DNA of 64,000 bases from Clostridiales bacterium (GTDB lineage Bacteria > Bacillota > Clostridia > Clostridiales > Clostridiaceae): assembly GCA_012519845.1 (NCBI GenBank), contig JAAYPK010000005.1:1-64000 (forward strand). The letters are read 5' to 3'. A program made the position numbers and the translations under genes. The notes beneath the pieces were generated by a model. The model ran no database searches and was not told the origin of the DNA. It saw only the letters and a program-made list of their open reading frames with translations. This document shows positions 43,303 to 53,473 of this stretch, one piece after another (the first letter of the stretch is position 1; each line of letters opens with the position of its first letter).

Positions 43303-43437
43303 CTAAATTATAAAATCTTTAGGATTATGTTCTTTTGCTTTTGGTTCACCAAATACAGCTTTTACACTTTCCACTTGAGGATTATGATTTATATTACCTT
43401 TTTTTCTTTTATTTGTTGCTTTCATTTTATTACTCAT
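43303..43437 (-). CDS. Small protein of 44 aa (resembles CPC_1213 family)
   Basis: An ATG at 43437 follows GAGGTGAT at 3-nt spacing and leads 44 codons to TAG at 43303. The protein begins MSNKMKATNKRKKGNINHNP and continues QVESVKAVFGEPKAKEHN. The basic N-terminus, the INHNPQ-ES segment and the AVFGE motif are what I recall of a small clostridial family (CPC_1213), not verified by search. It lies between the MATE gene terminator and the HD gene, and reading is good although too short for most ORF filters. Confidence 0.7.
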   Translation of the reverse strand: MSNKMKATNKRKKGNINHNPQVESVKAVFGEPKAKEHNPKDFII

Positions 43438-43489
43438 TTTATCACCTCAAGTTTAGTATGTCCATTTTTTCCTTCATAATTCATATTTT

Positions 43490-43528
43490 AAAAAAAACTA
43501 TCAAAAGATATAATCATATCTTTTGATA
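43490..43528 (-). terminator. Terminator of the MATE gene
   Basis: TATCAAAAGATAT (43499-43511) pairs perfectly with ATATCTTTTGATA (43516-43528), and on the minus strand eight T follow. Confidence 0.92.
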
Positions 43529-43546
43529 ATTTTTTTATTATAATAG

Positions 43547-44914
43547 CTATACCAAAGCTTTACCAAGCCACTTTCTACTTTTCCATCTGCTATACATTAT
43601 TATACCACGTACCCATTCATCCAATGCTAATGCAATCCACATACCCACTATTCCTAATCCCAGTGTTATACTTAATATATATGCTAGTCCTACACCAATT
43701 AGCCACATAGAAACAATTCCTATATATACAGGGAACTTAACATCACCTGCTGCTCTTAAGCAATTAATTATTACTACATTAAAAGTTCTTCCTGGTTCTA
43801 AAAATGCATTAACAATTAAAACAGACATACCTAAGCTAATTATTACACTATTATCAGTAAAAATGCTCATTATGTTCTTTCCAAAAAAAGCCACAGTAAT
43901 TCCTATTACAATTGAAACTAAAAATGCTTTTTTAAAAGATTTAATACATAAATCATAGGCAGTATCGTAATCTTTTTTACCAACTAATTGTCCTACTATA
44001 ATTGATGTACCCTGTCCAATGGAAACTGAAAATAAGTATATAAAACTTGCTATATTATTAATATAACTACTTGTTGTTAAAGATTCTATACTTACATATG
44101 TTAATATTACTGTCCCTACAAGTTTAGCTAAATTATAAGAAATACTTTCCCCAGCAGCTGGACCTCCCATTTTTATTATATTTCTTAATTCCGTTCTTGG
44201 GAATTCTTTAAAATATTTTAATGAAAATCCTTTTACAGTATGTGTAAACATAAAATATCCAAGAAAAATTCCTCCAAATAATTTACTTAAAGTAGTGGAT
44301 ATTGCTGAACCTGCTACACCCATAGCTGGTGCTCCAAAATTTCCATATATCAATATATAATTTGATATTATATTGTATATGTTCATACCTAAAGTTACAA
44401 ACATACATACTTTAGTAAAACCAAAACTTCTTATAACTGCCGTAAAGGTCATTGTAATAGCTTGTATAAATATAAATCCACCTACTATCTTCAAATAGCT
44501 TTCTCCATATCCCAATAATGATTCATCTAAATTCATCATAAGTAATAATGGTTTTGAAAAAATAATCATTATAAGACTTAAAATTACTCCCAATATTATA
44601 TTTACTATTAATGAGGTTCCAACTAACTTAATAATATTCTCATTTTTTGCTTTGGCACCTATATATTGAGCACAAATTATTGTTGTTCCAGCAGTTATTA
44701 TCTGGAATACCAGATTTAACATACCTATTATTTGATTAGCAACTCCTACTGCTGCAACTGCATTATCTGAAAATCTTCCAAGCATGAAAATGTCCACACT
44801 TCCTAGTAACATAAATAATGCTGATTCAATAAATATTGGCCAAGTTATACTTATTAATTTCTTTTCAGTTTCATTAATTCTATAATTTTTTAATAAACAT
44901 AGTCTTTTCTCCAT
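43547..44914 (-). CDS. MATE family multidrug efflux protein
   Basis: The 455-residue protein has twelve membrane segments in two homologous halves. Features such as ITWPIFIESALFMLLGSVDI at the start and SVSIGQGTSIIVGQLVGKK in the second half mark the MATE family (NorM/DinF branch). It exports cationic drugs or metabolites using Na+ or H+. An AraC regulator is divergently encoded 182 nt away, which may control it. Ends at a strong terminator. Confidence 0.93.
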   Translation of the reverse strand: MEKRLCLLKNYRINETEKKLISITWPIFIESALFMLLGSVDIFMLGRFSDNAVAAVGVANQIIGMLNLVFQIITAGTTIICAQYIGAKAKNENIIKLVGTSLIVNIILGVILSLIMIIFSKPLLLMMNLDESLLGYGESYLKIVGGFIFIQAITMTFTAVIRSFGFTKVCMFVTLGMNIYNIISNYILIYGNFGAPAMGVAGSAISTTLSKLFGGIFLGYFMFTHTVKGFSLKYFKEFPRTELRNIIKMGGPAAGESISYNLAKLVGTVILTYVSIESLTTSSYINNIASFIYLFSVSIGQGTSIIVGQLVGKKDYDTAYDLCIKSFKKAFLVSIVIGITVAFFGKNIMSIFTDNSVIISLGMSVLIVNAFLEPGRTFNVVIINCLRAAGDVKFPVYIGIVSMWLIGVGLAYILSITLGLGIVGMWIALALDEWVRGIIMYSRWKSRKWLGKALV

Positions 44915-45095
44915 ATCAAATCACTTCTCTCTAATACTTTTTCATCCACTTTAATAATTTATCTGTAAATATTTTCATGCCCATAAATGGTATGTTGTAC
45001 ATTTTTCTATAACAATGCTATTATATAATATAGAAATATATTATTCTTCTATTATAATAATATAAACTAATACAATTCTGTCATAGGGTGATGTT

Positions 45096-45986
45096 ATGAA
45101 CGAAAATTTAAAAGAAAATGTTTCTCATGGAGATTTTATTGTTCCTTTTACAACATATAGTGGTAAAATCAGTGATGATTTCAGTCTTATACCAATGCAT
45201 TGGCATGAAGAAATGGAAATAACATATATAGTTGATGGATCAGCTGAAATAAGTATAAATCTAAATCCTTTTACAGCTCAAAAAGGTGATATTATTGTAG
45301 TGAACCCATTAACCCTTCATTCCTTTAAAAAGGACCCAAAGTATAGTCATATGACATGGCATACTATGGTTTTTAATTTAAATATGGTTCAAAGTTCATT
45401 AACAGATGGTTGTCTTATTAAATATATAGCGCCTCTTCTAAACAAGAACCATACATTACCAACTATTTTAAATAAAAATAGTTTAGGCTACAAAGAAATA
45501 TTAAATACTATTCTTAAATTATTCGATATATATGAAAACAAGTTGGATTTTTTTGAGCTAGAGCTTAAATCGCAATTATATCATTTATTATTTTTATATT
45601 ATAAATATAATTTAGTAATTAAAAATAACAAAAATGAAAATTTGTCTTCCTCTACAACTAATAAAATTAAAAATATAATTAATTACATTAATAATCACAT
45701 TAATGAGGATATGACTATTGAGGATATATCAAATGAAGTAAACTTTAGCCAATACCATTTTATGAAATTCTTTAAGAAGCATATTGGAATGACCTGTATA
45801 GATTTTATTAATAATACAAGACTTGAAAAAGCATCTATTTTATTAAACACTACTGATAAGTCAATTATGGATATTGCACTAGAAGTTGGTTTTAACAATA
45901 TTTCCTATTTTAATAAATTATTTAAGCAAAAATACAAACTAACTCCTAAGGATTTTAGGAAAATAAAAAATACTGTTATTACTTAA
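45096..45986 (+). CDS. AraC family transcriptional regulator
   Basis: The 296-residue protein has an N-terminal cupin domain (HWHEEMEITYIVDGSAEISI, metal- or sugar-binding type) and two helix-turn-helix motifs at the C-terminus (MTIEDISNEVNFSQYHFMKF and SIMDIALEVGFNNISYFNKL). Such regulators usually sense sugars or aromatic compounds. The closest gene is the divergent MATE pump, a plausible target. No sugar transport genes lie nearby. GGGTGATGTT precedes the ATG. Confidence 0.93.
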   Translation: MNENLKENVSHGDFIVPFTTYSGKISDDFSLIPMHWHEEMEITYIVDGSAEISINLNPFTAQKGDIIVVNPLTLHSFKKDPKYSHMTWHTMVFNLNMVQSSLTDGCLIKYIAPLLNKNHTLPTILNKNSLGYKEILNTILKLFDIYENKLDFFELELKSQLYHLLFLYYKYNLVIKNNKNENLSSSTTNKIKNIINYINNHINEDMTIEDISNEVNFSQYHFMKFFKKHIGMTCIDFINNTRLEKASILLNTTDKSIMDIALEVGFNNISYFNKLFKQKYKLTPKDFRKIKNTVIT

Positions 45987-46035
45987 ATCCCTTCTTATAC
46001 TCCTCAGCTCTAAATCAATTTTTTAATAAACTTAA

Positions 46036-46086
46036 AGAGTAAAGAGCTGCCACTAAAAGATTTTCATCTTTTATAGTGACAGCCCT
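46036..46086 (-). terminator. Terminator of the activase gene
   Basis: A long imperfect stem (about 46043-46061 with 46066-46086) is followed on the minus strand by TTTACTCTTT. It is 4 nt past the stop. Confidence 0.78.
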
Positions 46087-46089
46087 TAA

Positions 46090-49000
46090 TTATCTGACTT
46101 TCTCAGGTTCCATATTTAATTCTACCTCTTTATATTCTGGTAGATCTATCCTTTTTTCTCCTAAATTTTTAAAAGCAACTGAAAGCATAAGCTTAATTCT
46201 ATTAATTTGATTAACTTCTGAAGCCCCTGGATCATAATCAACTGCTACTATATTAGATTCAGGATATTTTTCTTTCAAAGCTTTTATCATTCCTTTTCCT
46301 GTAACATGATTTGGTAAACAAGCAAATGGCTGCATACAAATAATATTAGTAGCTCCACTTTCAATAAGTTCCATCATTTCCGCAGTTAAGAACCATCCTT
46401 CTCCAGTTTGATTTCCAAGTGATAAAACTTCTGATGCCATTTCTCCAAGCTCTTTAATATGCTTTGGAGCATGAAATTTTTTAGAATTATCTAAAGCCAT
46501 TTTCATAGTTTTTCTGTAGCTTTCCATATAATTAATAGCTAATGAATAAATATTTTTAGCTAATTTACTTACATTTCCTAAATTATTATATTTAAATTCT
46601 TCATCATAAGCTGAATAGAAAAAGAAATCCATTAAGTCAGGCATTACTGCTTCAGCACCATTTTCCTCAATAACATTTACAACATTATTATTTGCTGTTG
46701 GATGGAATTTAACAAGAATTTCACCTACTAGTCCAACTTTTGGTTTTATTACTCCTGTACTTGGAAGTGCATCAAATTCTTTTACAATATTTTTAATATT
46801 ATTATTGAATTCTCTCTTACTACCATTCCTTACATTTATTTTGGCTTTTGCATTCCATTTTTCATATAGTTTATTTGCTGCTCCCTTTTCTGTTTCATAA
46901 GGTCTTGTTGCATATAATACTCTCATAAATAAATCACCATAAACTAATGCCATTAGAGCCTTTTTTATTAATGGTAATGTAATTTTAAATCCTGGCTGTT
47001 TTTCAAGTCCTACAGCATTTAAAGATAAAATAGGTACATTTGCAAATCCAGCTTCTTTTAATGCTTTCTTTAAGAATCCAACATAATTAGTTGCTCTACA
47101 TCCTCCACCAGTTTGAGTAATAATTACTGAAGTATTATTTATATCATATTTCCCGGATTTTAAAGCATGTATTATTTGTCCAACAACCAATATAGATGGA
47201 TAACATGCATCATTATTTACATATTTTAATCCTTCTTCTACGGCCTCTCTATCATCTGATGGAAGTACTACGAAATTATAACCACAACTTTTAACTGCCT
47301 CTTCAACAATTTCAAAATGTATTGGTGACATTTGAGGTGCAATTATTGTGTGAGTTTTCTTCATATCTTTAGTAAATACTGGATTTTTATATACTATATT
47401 TTCTTCCACAGGAACATATCCATTTCTTTCTCTTTCATCTATAGCAGCTTTTAAACTTCTTATTCTAATTTTAGCTGCGCCAAGATTATTTCCTTCATCT
47501 ATTTTTAAACATGTATATATTTTACCTTTTGAAGCTAGTATTTCTGCAACTTGATCAGTTGTAACAGCATCTAGTCCACATCCAAAGGAATTTAATTGAA
47601 TTAATTCCAAAGAGTCATTTTCAGAAACAAATTCTGCTGCTCTATACAATCTCGAATGATACATCCATTGATCAACTACTCTTAATGGATTAGTTAATTT
47701 TCCAAGATGTGCTACTGAATCTTCAGTTAATACTGCCATGTCAAAGGAAGTAATTATATCTGGAATACCGTGATTTATTTCTGGATCAATGTGATATGGT
47801 CTTCCTGCTAAAACTATTCCCTTTTTACCTGTCTTTTTTAAATAATTTAGAACCTCTTCAGATTTGTTTCTTAAGTCTTTATCAAAATTATCTCTTTCAT
47901 CATAAGCTGCATAAACCGCTTTTTTTGCCTCATCAAAAGTAACATTAAAATCTTTAAACTCTTCAATTATTCTTTTAACTAACATATCTTTTTCCTCTAA
48001 AGAGAAAAATGGTTGGATAAATTTAATTTCCTTTTCTTTTAATATGTCCATGTTATTTCTAATTACCTCTGGATAAGATGTTACCATTGGGCAATTATAA
48101 TGATTATTAGCATCCTTAAATTCTATTCTTTCATAAGGAATGCATGGATAAAATATATTCTTTATACCTCTATTTACCAAGTCCATAATATGGCCATGGA
48201 CAAGTTTTGCTGGATAACATGCAGATTCTGAAGGTATAGTTTCAATTCCAAGTTCAAATATTTTCTTAGAAGAAACTCTTGATAATTCTACTCTAAATCC
48301 TAAATTTGTAAGTAGTGTAAACCAAAACGGATAATTTTCATACATATTAAGTACTCTAGGTATTCCAATAGTTCCTCTTGGTGCTTTTTCAAGTTTTAAT
48401 GGAGTATAATTAAAGGTTCTCTTAAATTTATATTTAAACATATTTGGAACTTCATCATTTTTTTTCTCTATACCAAGACCTCGTTCACATCTATTTCCTG
48501 AAATAAATTCTTCCCCTGTTGAAAACCTATTTATAGTTAATAAACAATTATTACCACATTTTCCACAACGCTTAAAATCACTATTCATTTTAAATGAATT
48601 AATTTTACTTTTTTCTAATAAAGATGATTTGCGTCCTTCTACATATCTTTCTTTTGCAATAAGTGCAGAACCAAAGGCACCCATTAAACCAGCAATATCT
48701 GGTCTAACAGCTTCTCTTCCAGAAATAAGTTCAAAACTTCTTAAAATAGCATCATTGTAGAATGTTCCACCTTGAACAATAATTTTATTGCCCATTTCTT
48801 TTTCATCTCTAATTTTTATTACTTTAAATAAAGCATTTTTTATTACAGAATATGAAAGACCAGCTGAAATATCAGAAACTTCTGCACCTTCTTTTTGAGC
48901 TTGCTTTACTCTAGAATTCATAAATACTGTACATCTTGATCCTAAATCTACTGGGCATTTTGATTTTAATGCTTCTTTTGCAAAATCCTCAACTTTCATA

Positions 49001-50379
49001 TTTAAAGATTTACCAAAGGTTTCAATAAATGATCCACAACCAGAAGAACAAGCTTCATTTAACAATATTGAATCAATAACTCCATTTTTTATTCTTAGAC
49101 ATTTCATATCTTGTCCACCAATGTCTAAAATAAAGTCTACTCCAGGCAAGAAAAATTCAGCAGCTTTATAATGTGCTATTGTTTCAATTTCACCAATATC
49201 AATATGTAATGCTGCTTTAATTAAAGATTCTCCATATCCAGTTACTGTGGAATTTACAATTTCAACATCTTCAGGTAATTTAGAGTATAAATCATTTAAT
49301 ATTTCAATAACTTTATTTAAAGGATTACCACCATTGCTACCGTAATAATCATAAATAATTCTTGACTTATCATCTATTAAAATAACTTTAGTTGTGGTTG
49401 ATCCTGCGTCTATTCCTAGGTATGCTTTTCCTCTATAAGAATTTAAATCACCTCTCTCTGCTCTTGCCTTATTATGTCTATTAATAAATTCTTTATATTC
49501 ATTTTCATCATTAAATAAAGGCTTAAGTCTTTCAATATCATCATCTTTTATATCAGTAATCTTATCTACATTTTCATATAAATCCTTAAATTCAATGCTT
49601 TTATTCTTTCTTGATAATAATGCTGCCCCATATGCTACGAATAATTGTGGATTTTCAGGAAAAATAACCTCATCTTCTTTCAATTGAAGAGTCTCAATGA
49701 ATCTTTCTCTAAGCTCTGATAAAAAGTAAAGTGGTCCCCCTAGAAATGCAACTTTTCCTCTAATTGGCTTTCCACAAGCTAATCCACTAATGGTTTGATT
49801 TACAACTGCTTGTAAAATTGAAGCTGCTATATCCTCTGCTTTTGCCCCTTCATTAATTAAAGGTTGTACATCTGTTTTAGCAAATACTCCACACCTTGAA
49901 GCTATAGGATAGATAACTTTATGCTTTTTTGCTAATTCATTTAATCCAGAAGCATCTGTATTTAAAAGAGATGCCATTTGATCAATAAAAGCTCCAGTTC
50001 CTCCAGCACATGTGCCGTTCATTCTTTGTTCTATTCCACCTTTAAAATATGTAATTTTAGCATCTTCACCACCAAGTTCTATTGCAACATCAGTTGTTGG
50101 AATAATTTCCTCAACAGTTTTAGTACAAGCAATAACTTCTTGTACAAATTCTATGTTTAACCATTTTGATACCGATAACCCTCCGGATCCTGTAACAGAT
50201 ATTGAAACGTTACTATTTCCTACAATATCATAACAATCTTTTATTATATTAATAATTGTACTTCTAATATCAGAATAATGTCTTCTATATTCACTATGTA
50301 CTATTTTATTTGAATTATTTAGTACTACTACTTTCACAGTTGTCGATCCAACATCTAGTCCTATACTATATTTTTTCAT
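46090..50379 (-). CDS. Giant 2-hydroxyacyl-CoA dehydratase activase-like protein (two ASKHA domains plus DUF2229)
   Basis: The start at 50379 ([11 protein letters not shown]) is preferred although spacing to GGTGGGG is long; upstream GTG and TTG codons lie inside that site. The 1429-residue protein contains two activase ATPase domains: [13 protein letters not shown] (residue 3 on) and [17 protein letters not shown] (about 325), each with the paired Cys regions ([25 protein letters not shown]) that bind a 4Fe-4S cluster between subunits. A Cys-rich CGKCGNNC segment near 610 is followed by DUF2229 and HgdB-like halves ([23 protein letters not shown]). It couples ATP to electron injection; the partner dehydratase is not adjacent. 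Confidence 0.93.
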   Translation of the reverse strand: MKKYSIGLDVGSTTVKVVVLNNSNKIVHSEYRRHYSDIRSTIINIIKDCYDIVGNSNVSISVTGSGGLSVSKWLNIEFVQEVIACTKTVEEIIPTTDVAIELGGEDAKITYFKGGIEQRMNGTCAGGTGAFIDQMASLLNTDASGLNELAKKHKVIYPIASRCGVFAKTDVQPLINEGAKAEDIAASILQAVVNQTISGLACGKPIRGKVAFLGGPLYFLSELRERFIETLQLKEDEVIFPENPQLFVAYGAALLSRKNKSIEFKDLYENVDKITDIKDDDIERLKPLFNDENEYKEFINRHNKARAERGDLNSYRGKAYLGIDAGSTTTKVILIDDKSRIIYDYYGSNGGNPLNKVIEILNDLYSKLPEDVEIVNSTVTGYGESLIKAALHIDIGEIETIAHYKAAEFFLPGVDFILDIGGQDMKCLRIKNGVIDSILLNEACSSGCGSFIETFGKSLNMKVEDFAKEALKSKCPVDLGSRCTVFMNSRVKQAQKEGAEVSDISAGLSYSVIKNALFKVIKIRDEKEMGNKIIVQGGTFYNDAILRSFELISGREAVRPDIAGLMGAFGSALIAKERYVEGRKSSLLEKSKINSFKMNSDFKRCGKCGNNCLLTINRFSTGEEFISGNRCERGLGIEKKNDEVPNMFKYKFKRTFNYTPLKLEKAPRGTIGIPRVLNMYENYPFWFTLLTNLGFRVELSRVSSKKIFELGIETIPSESACYPAKLVHGHIMDLVNRGIKNIFYPCIPYERIEFKDANNHYNCPMVTSYPEVIRNNMDILKEKEIKFIQPFFSLEEKDMLVKRIIEEFKDFNVTFDEAKKAVYAAYDERDNFDKDLRNKSEEVLNYLKKTGKKGIVLAGRPYHIDPEINHGIPDIITSFDMAVLTEDSVAHLGKLTNPLRVVDQWMYHSRLYRAAEFVSENDSLELIQLNSFGCGLDAVTTDQVAEILASKGKIYTCLKIDEGNNLGAAKIRIRSLKAAIDERERNGYVPVEENIVYKNPVFTKDMKKTHTIIAPQMSPIHFEIVEEAVKSCGYNFVVLPSDDREAVEEGLKYVNNDACYPSILVVGQIIHALKSGKYDINNTSVIITQTGGGCRATNYVGFLKKALKEAGFANVPILSLNAVGLEKQPGFKITLPLIKKALMALVYGDLFMRVLYATRPYETEKGAANKLYEKWNAKAKINVRNGSKREFNNNIKNIVKEFDALPSTGVIKPKVGLVGEILVKFHPTANNNVVNVIEENGAEAVMPDLMDFFFYSAYDEEFKYNNLGNVSKLAKNIYSLAINYMESYRKTMKMALDNSKKFHAPKHIKELGEMASEVLSLGNQTGEGWFLTAEMMELIESGATNIICMQPFACLPNHVTGKGMIKALKEKYPESNIVAVDYDPGASEVNQINRIKLMLSVAFKNLGEKRIDLPEYKEVELNMEPEKVR

Positions 50380-50588
50380 ATTCACTTTCCCCACCAATCT
50401 AATATCTCAATCTTATTATAAACTAAGCAAATAATTTTTCAAGTTTTAACATATTATCACTTACTATGAATTATTTTTTATATTTGAATTATGAGAACAT
50501 ATTCTTAACATTTATTGTATATATTATTAGTAATATGTCAACAATTTAAATATAATAATATTTTATATAATTGTATTTGGAGGATATT

Positions 50589-50948
50589 ATGGATTATTTT
50601 TCTGAAGGTAATAAATTATACAATAATCAAGATTACAAAAGAGCTATCGATTTTTATAAGAAATCAGTACAAGAAAACTCTAAGGAAGCTTGCTCTTATT
50701 ATAATGCAGGGGTATGTTTTATTAAATTAAAAGACTATGATAATGCAATAACAATGCTTAAAAAAGCAATTTCCATAAATGGTGAAAGTAAGTATTACTT
50801 TAACTTAGGTTACTGCTATGCAATGAAAGACATTACAAATAAAGCATTATTGTATTTTAATTTAGCTTGGGCTAAAAATAACGATGATGAAGATTGCGAA
50901 AAAGCTATTAATCTTATTACTCATAAAATAAAAAAATCATCTAAATAG
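50589..50948 (+). CDS. Small TPR-repeat protein
   Basis: The start at 50589 (MDYFSEGNKL) has GGAGG 5 nt upstream and is preferred to an upstream in-frame ATG. The 119-residue protein has about three tetratricopeptide repeats (YNNQDYKRAIDFYKKSVQ, YNAGVCFIKLKDYDNAITML, YFNLGYCYAMKDITNKALLY). It has no signal peptide or other domain. TPR proteins mediate protein contacts; partners are unknown. It is divergent from the activase gene and is followed by a possible structured RNA. Confidence 0.88.
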   Translation: MDYFSEGNKLYNNQDYKRAIDFYKKSVQENSKEACSYYNAGVCFIKLKDYDNAITMLKKAISINGESKYYFNLGYCYAMKDITNKALLYFNLAWAKNNDDEDCEKAINLITHKIKKSSK

Positions 50949-50973
50949 TATTGTAAATGTTATATAAATAGTC

Positions 50974-51060
50974 AAGGCAACTTTGAGCCGTGGATTTTTT
51001 AACACATGCTTTATTATGTGAGGTTGCCGAGGAAAAGACCAGAGCATATATTTCTTCTTT
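50974..51060 (+). ncRNA. Possible structured RNA element, copy B (homologous to 14726-14807)
   Basis: GGCAAC (50976-50981) pairs with GTTGCC (51023-51028), enclosing CACAT/ATGTG (51003-51007 with 51016-51020). GGATTTT (50992-50998) can also pair with AAAAGACC (51033-51040), giving a pseudoknot-like form. The strand is chosen by similarity with copy A. No gene follows on this strand, so if transcribed it would be a trans-acting RNA or a 3' element of the TPR gene. It does not match riboswitch classes I recall. Confidence 0.5.
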
Positions 51061-51124
51061 TTAAAATTTTACTTTTAAATTTGTTATCTCAAGTTATAAG
51101 TTTATATAATTTCCTGAAAAAATG

Positions 51125-51150
51125 AAAAAAGGAGCTTATAATTAGCTCCC
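51125..51150 (-). terminator. Terminator of the sortase island
   Basis: GGAGCT (51131-51136) pairs with AGCTCC (51144-51149); on the minus strand TTTTTT follows. It is 9 nt after the stop of the 295-residue gene. Confidence 0.9.
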
Positions 51151-51158
51151 TTATACTA

Positions 51159-52046
51159 CTAATATCTATTTTTTATTTTTTGATTTACTGTGTAAAGATG
51201 ATACCAATAAACAATCATAAGTAATATTCCTACTATTATTAATATTATCCCTGTAATAGTTAGATTTTTAAAATAACCGTCTATAATTGAAATAATATTA
51301 TCTTTTAGATGATCAGAATATACAGCTGGATGTTCATAGAATTTTGATATATATCCACTTAAAAAAGTTAATACATACAATATTCCTGAAGACATAAATG
51401 AATATCCTGTCCAAGAACATGCTCTATGTATCCTTTCCTTCCATAAGAAAAATAAAATACCAATTAAAATAATATTAATAGAAAATAATGTCATTAATAA
51501 TTTGTTACTGTTCATAAAACTTCCAACATTTTGTATCTTCATACCCATATCAGATTTCGACAACTCATTATAATCTACTACTTCTAATTCAGTATTAATT
51601 AATTCACTACAAGTATCCTCTATATTTTGAAATTTACTTGTATCTTCTGCATTTAGCATAACTTTATTCTCTTCTATATACTTATTAATTTCAGTCTTAA
51701 TTTTTATTTTGTATTCTGAAATATCAATTGCAGGAATTTCTTTTTTTTCACCTATAAAATAATCTCTTAAATTAAGAATTGATCTTTGTAAGTGATTATT
51801 TATCTCTTCTTTACTAACAATTTCATTTTCAATTAATCCAGGATAAAAATTAGATATTAATGCATAATTCATACCATCATTTATATTTTGGTATATTTTA
51901 TCTACAGTCTTATTTTTGTTTAATATATCATTATAATAATTCTCATTAGTTAATGTTACTCTAAAAAATACAACAAAACTTGTTAGTATAATGGATATCA
52001 TAAGAATGAATGATATTATAAATGATACTATATTCTTCTTTTTCAT
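51159..52046 (-). CDS. Membrane protein of the sortase island, unknown function
   Basis: The 295-residue protein has an N-terminal membrane helix (residues about 8-28), an external region of about 150 residues rich in Asn, Glu and Ile, and then three membrane helices (about 185-205, 218-240, 260-283). Similar topologies occur in uncharacterised Firmicute membrane proteins next to sortases. It lies 14 nt after the sortase gene, so it is the third gene of the island. A role in assembling or anchoring the island's substrate is inference. Confidence 0.78.
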   Translation of the reverse strand: MKKKNIVSFIISFILMISIILTSFVVFFRVTLTNENYYNDILNKNKTVDKIYQNINDGMNYALISNFYPGLIENEIVSKEEINNHLQRSILNLRDYFIGEKKEIPAIDISEYKIKIKTEINKYIEENKVMLNAEDTSKFQNIEDTCSELINTELEVVDYNELSKSDMGMKIQNVGSFMNSNKLLMTLFSINIILIGILFFLWKERIHRACSWTGYSFMSSGILYVLTFLSGYISKFYEHPAVYSDHLKDNIISIIDGYFKNLTITGIILIIVGILLMIVYWYHLYTVNQKIKNRY

Positions 52047-52060
52047 TTTAACTCCTTTTG

Positions 52061-52702
52061 TTATCTCTCACATCTATCAAATTCACATTCTACAATATAT
52101 CTGTTAGGCGCATGTCCTAAAACGTGAAATGGATAGCAAGTATACATAACTAGCATCTCTCTATCTACTGGTGCTGTAACAGTCATATCTTTGGGATCTG
52201 CAACCCATATTTTAGATATTTTATATATATATTTTCCATAGCTTGTACTTAAAACTACTTCATCACCCTCTTTTACAAATTCAAGGGGTGCAAAGTATCC
52301 ATCTCTATGTGAAGCAAGAACAACCTTTCCTTTTTGTCCTGGTAATGCACTTAATTCATTATGACCAGCACCAAGTTTAAATTGTTCTTCATAATCTCCT
52401 TGATAAACAGTAACATTCATAGCCACTGAATCTATACTTAATGTTCCAATTTCATCTCCTGTATTAGGTTTTGTTGTTTTTTGATTATCAATTTCAATTT
52501 CTTTTTTTTCTAAGTTTACTTGTGGTTTTGCAAAAACTAATGTTGCAAAATCAAGACCACTTGTTATGTAATTCCAACCTGCAGACAAAACTAAAACTCC
52601 TCCTATTATAGCCAAAAAAATAGGGATTATAAATGTAATCCCTATTTTTCGAGCAATAGAATAGTTTTTTTGTTTTGACTCAGAACCCCTATTCTTAGTC
52701 AT
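52061..52702 (-). CDS. Class D sortase
   Basis: The 213-residue protein has an N-terminal membrane anchor (about residues 19-43) and a sortase beta-barrel. The catalytic set is visible: His in ASHRDGYF, Cys in VMYTCYPF (TCYPF, typical of class D) and Arg in APNRYIVE. Sortases cleave a sorting signal and join the protein to peptidoglycan or another protein. The adjacent gene encodes its likely substrate (see the 52719 entry), 16 nt upstream. Class D enzymes in clostridia often recognise motifs other than LPXTG. Confidence 0.93.
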   Translation of the reverse strand: MTKNRGSESKQKNYSIARKIGITFIIPIFLAIIGGVLVLSAGWNYITSGLDFATLVFAKPQVNLEKKEIEIDNQKTTKPNTGDEIGTLSIDSVAMNVTVYQGDYEEQFKLGAGHNELSALPGQKGKVVLASHRDGYFAPLEFVKEGDEVVLSTSYGKYIYKISKIWVADPKDMTVTAPVDREMLVMYTCYPFHVLGHAPNRYIVECEFDRCER

Positions 52703-52718
52703 AAAAAACTCCTTACTA

Positions 52719-53348
52719 TTAAGCCATAACTTTCTTCTTTGATACTACAAAAGCAGCACCTGCTAAAGCTACAACAGCTAATCCTAAAGCTAATACATTA
52801 GCATTGTTTGTTGCTGTTTGTTTCATCTCAGTAGCTCCTAAAACTCCTTCTTTTGCTGAATCAGTAAATTCAGAGTCTCCTTGAACATCTTCAAGAACAT
52901 CAAATAAAGCCTTTACATCGAAAGCTAAAGCTAACTTTATTGCTTCTTCTTTAGAAATAGTATCTAATTTTTGACCAGCAGCATTTGTAATAACGATATC
53001 TGTCTTACCGTTTACTTGTTTAGCAACTAATCCGATAGAACTTAATAAAATTGCTGCATACCCCTTAAGTTCTTGCTTTTCTACTGGAGTAAATTGATCT
53101 GCTGATGTTCTACCATTAACAAATTTATCTACTGTTACAGCAGCATCCCTAATTTCTACTGCCTTCTCTTGAGTTACTCCATTTTCAGCAAAATACTTAA
53201 CAATTTCAGTTGCGTAAACATCAGGTAAACCTGCTTTTACTAATTTTGCTTTAATATCTGATACATTTGCAGGAGCTGCAAAAGCAGTAACAGACATTAA
53301 TAATGTTAAAGTTAAAAATGATACGATAAATTTCTTTAAATTTTTCAT
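52719..53348 (-). CDS. Secreted protein with unusual C-terminal sorting signal (likely sortase substrate)
   Basis: The 209-residue protein has a signal peptide (about residues 1-25, AFAAP) and a helical mature region. The C-terminus carries a sorting-signal layout: EMKQTATNNAN, a 17-residue hydrophobic helix (VLALGLAVVALAGAAFVV) and a basic tail (KKK). The motif KQTAT lacks the Pro and Gly of LPXTG, so the sortase next door must accept a non-canonical site, or the motif is different. It is the first gene of the three-gene island and has a good ribosome binding site (AAGGAGG). Mature function is unknown. Confidence 0.82.
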   Translation of the reverse strand: MKNLKKFIVSFLTLTLLMSVTAFAAPANVSDIKAKLVKAGLPDVYATEIVKYFAENGVTQEKAVEIRDAAVTVDKFVNGRTSADQFTPVEKQELKGYAAILLSSIGLVAKQVNGKTDIVITNAAGQKLDTISKEEAIKLALAFDVKALFDVLEDVQGDSEFTDSAKEGVLGATEMKQTATNNANVLALGLAVVALAGAAFVVSKKKVMA

Positions 53349-53473
53349 TATTATACCTCCTTATTCTCTTTACAATATTAATTATATATTATTTTTTTGT
53401 TAATATCAACATGTAATTCCATATTTTTATACATAATTTATTAACATTTGTAATATTATTGTTAATATTACTT

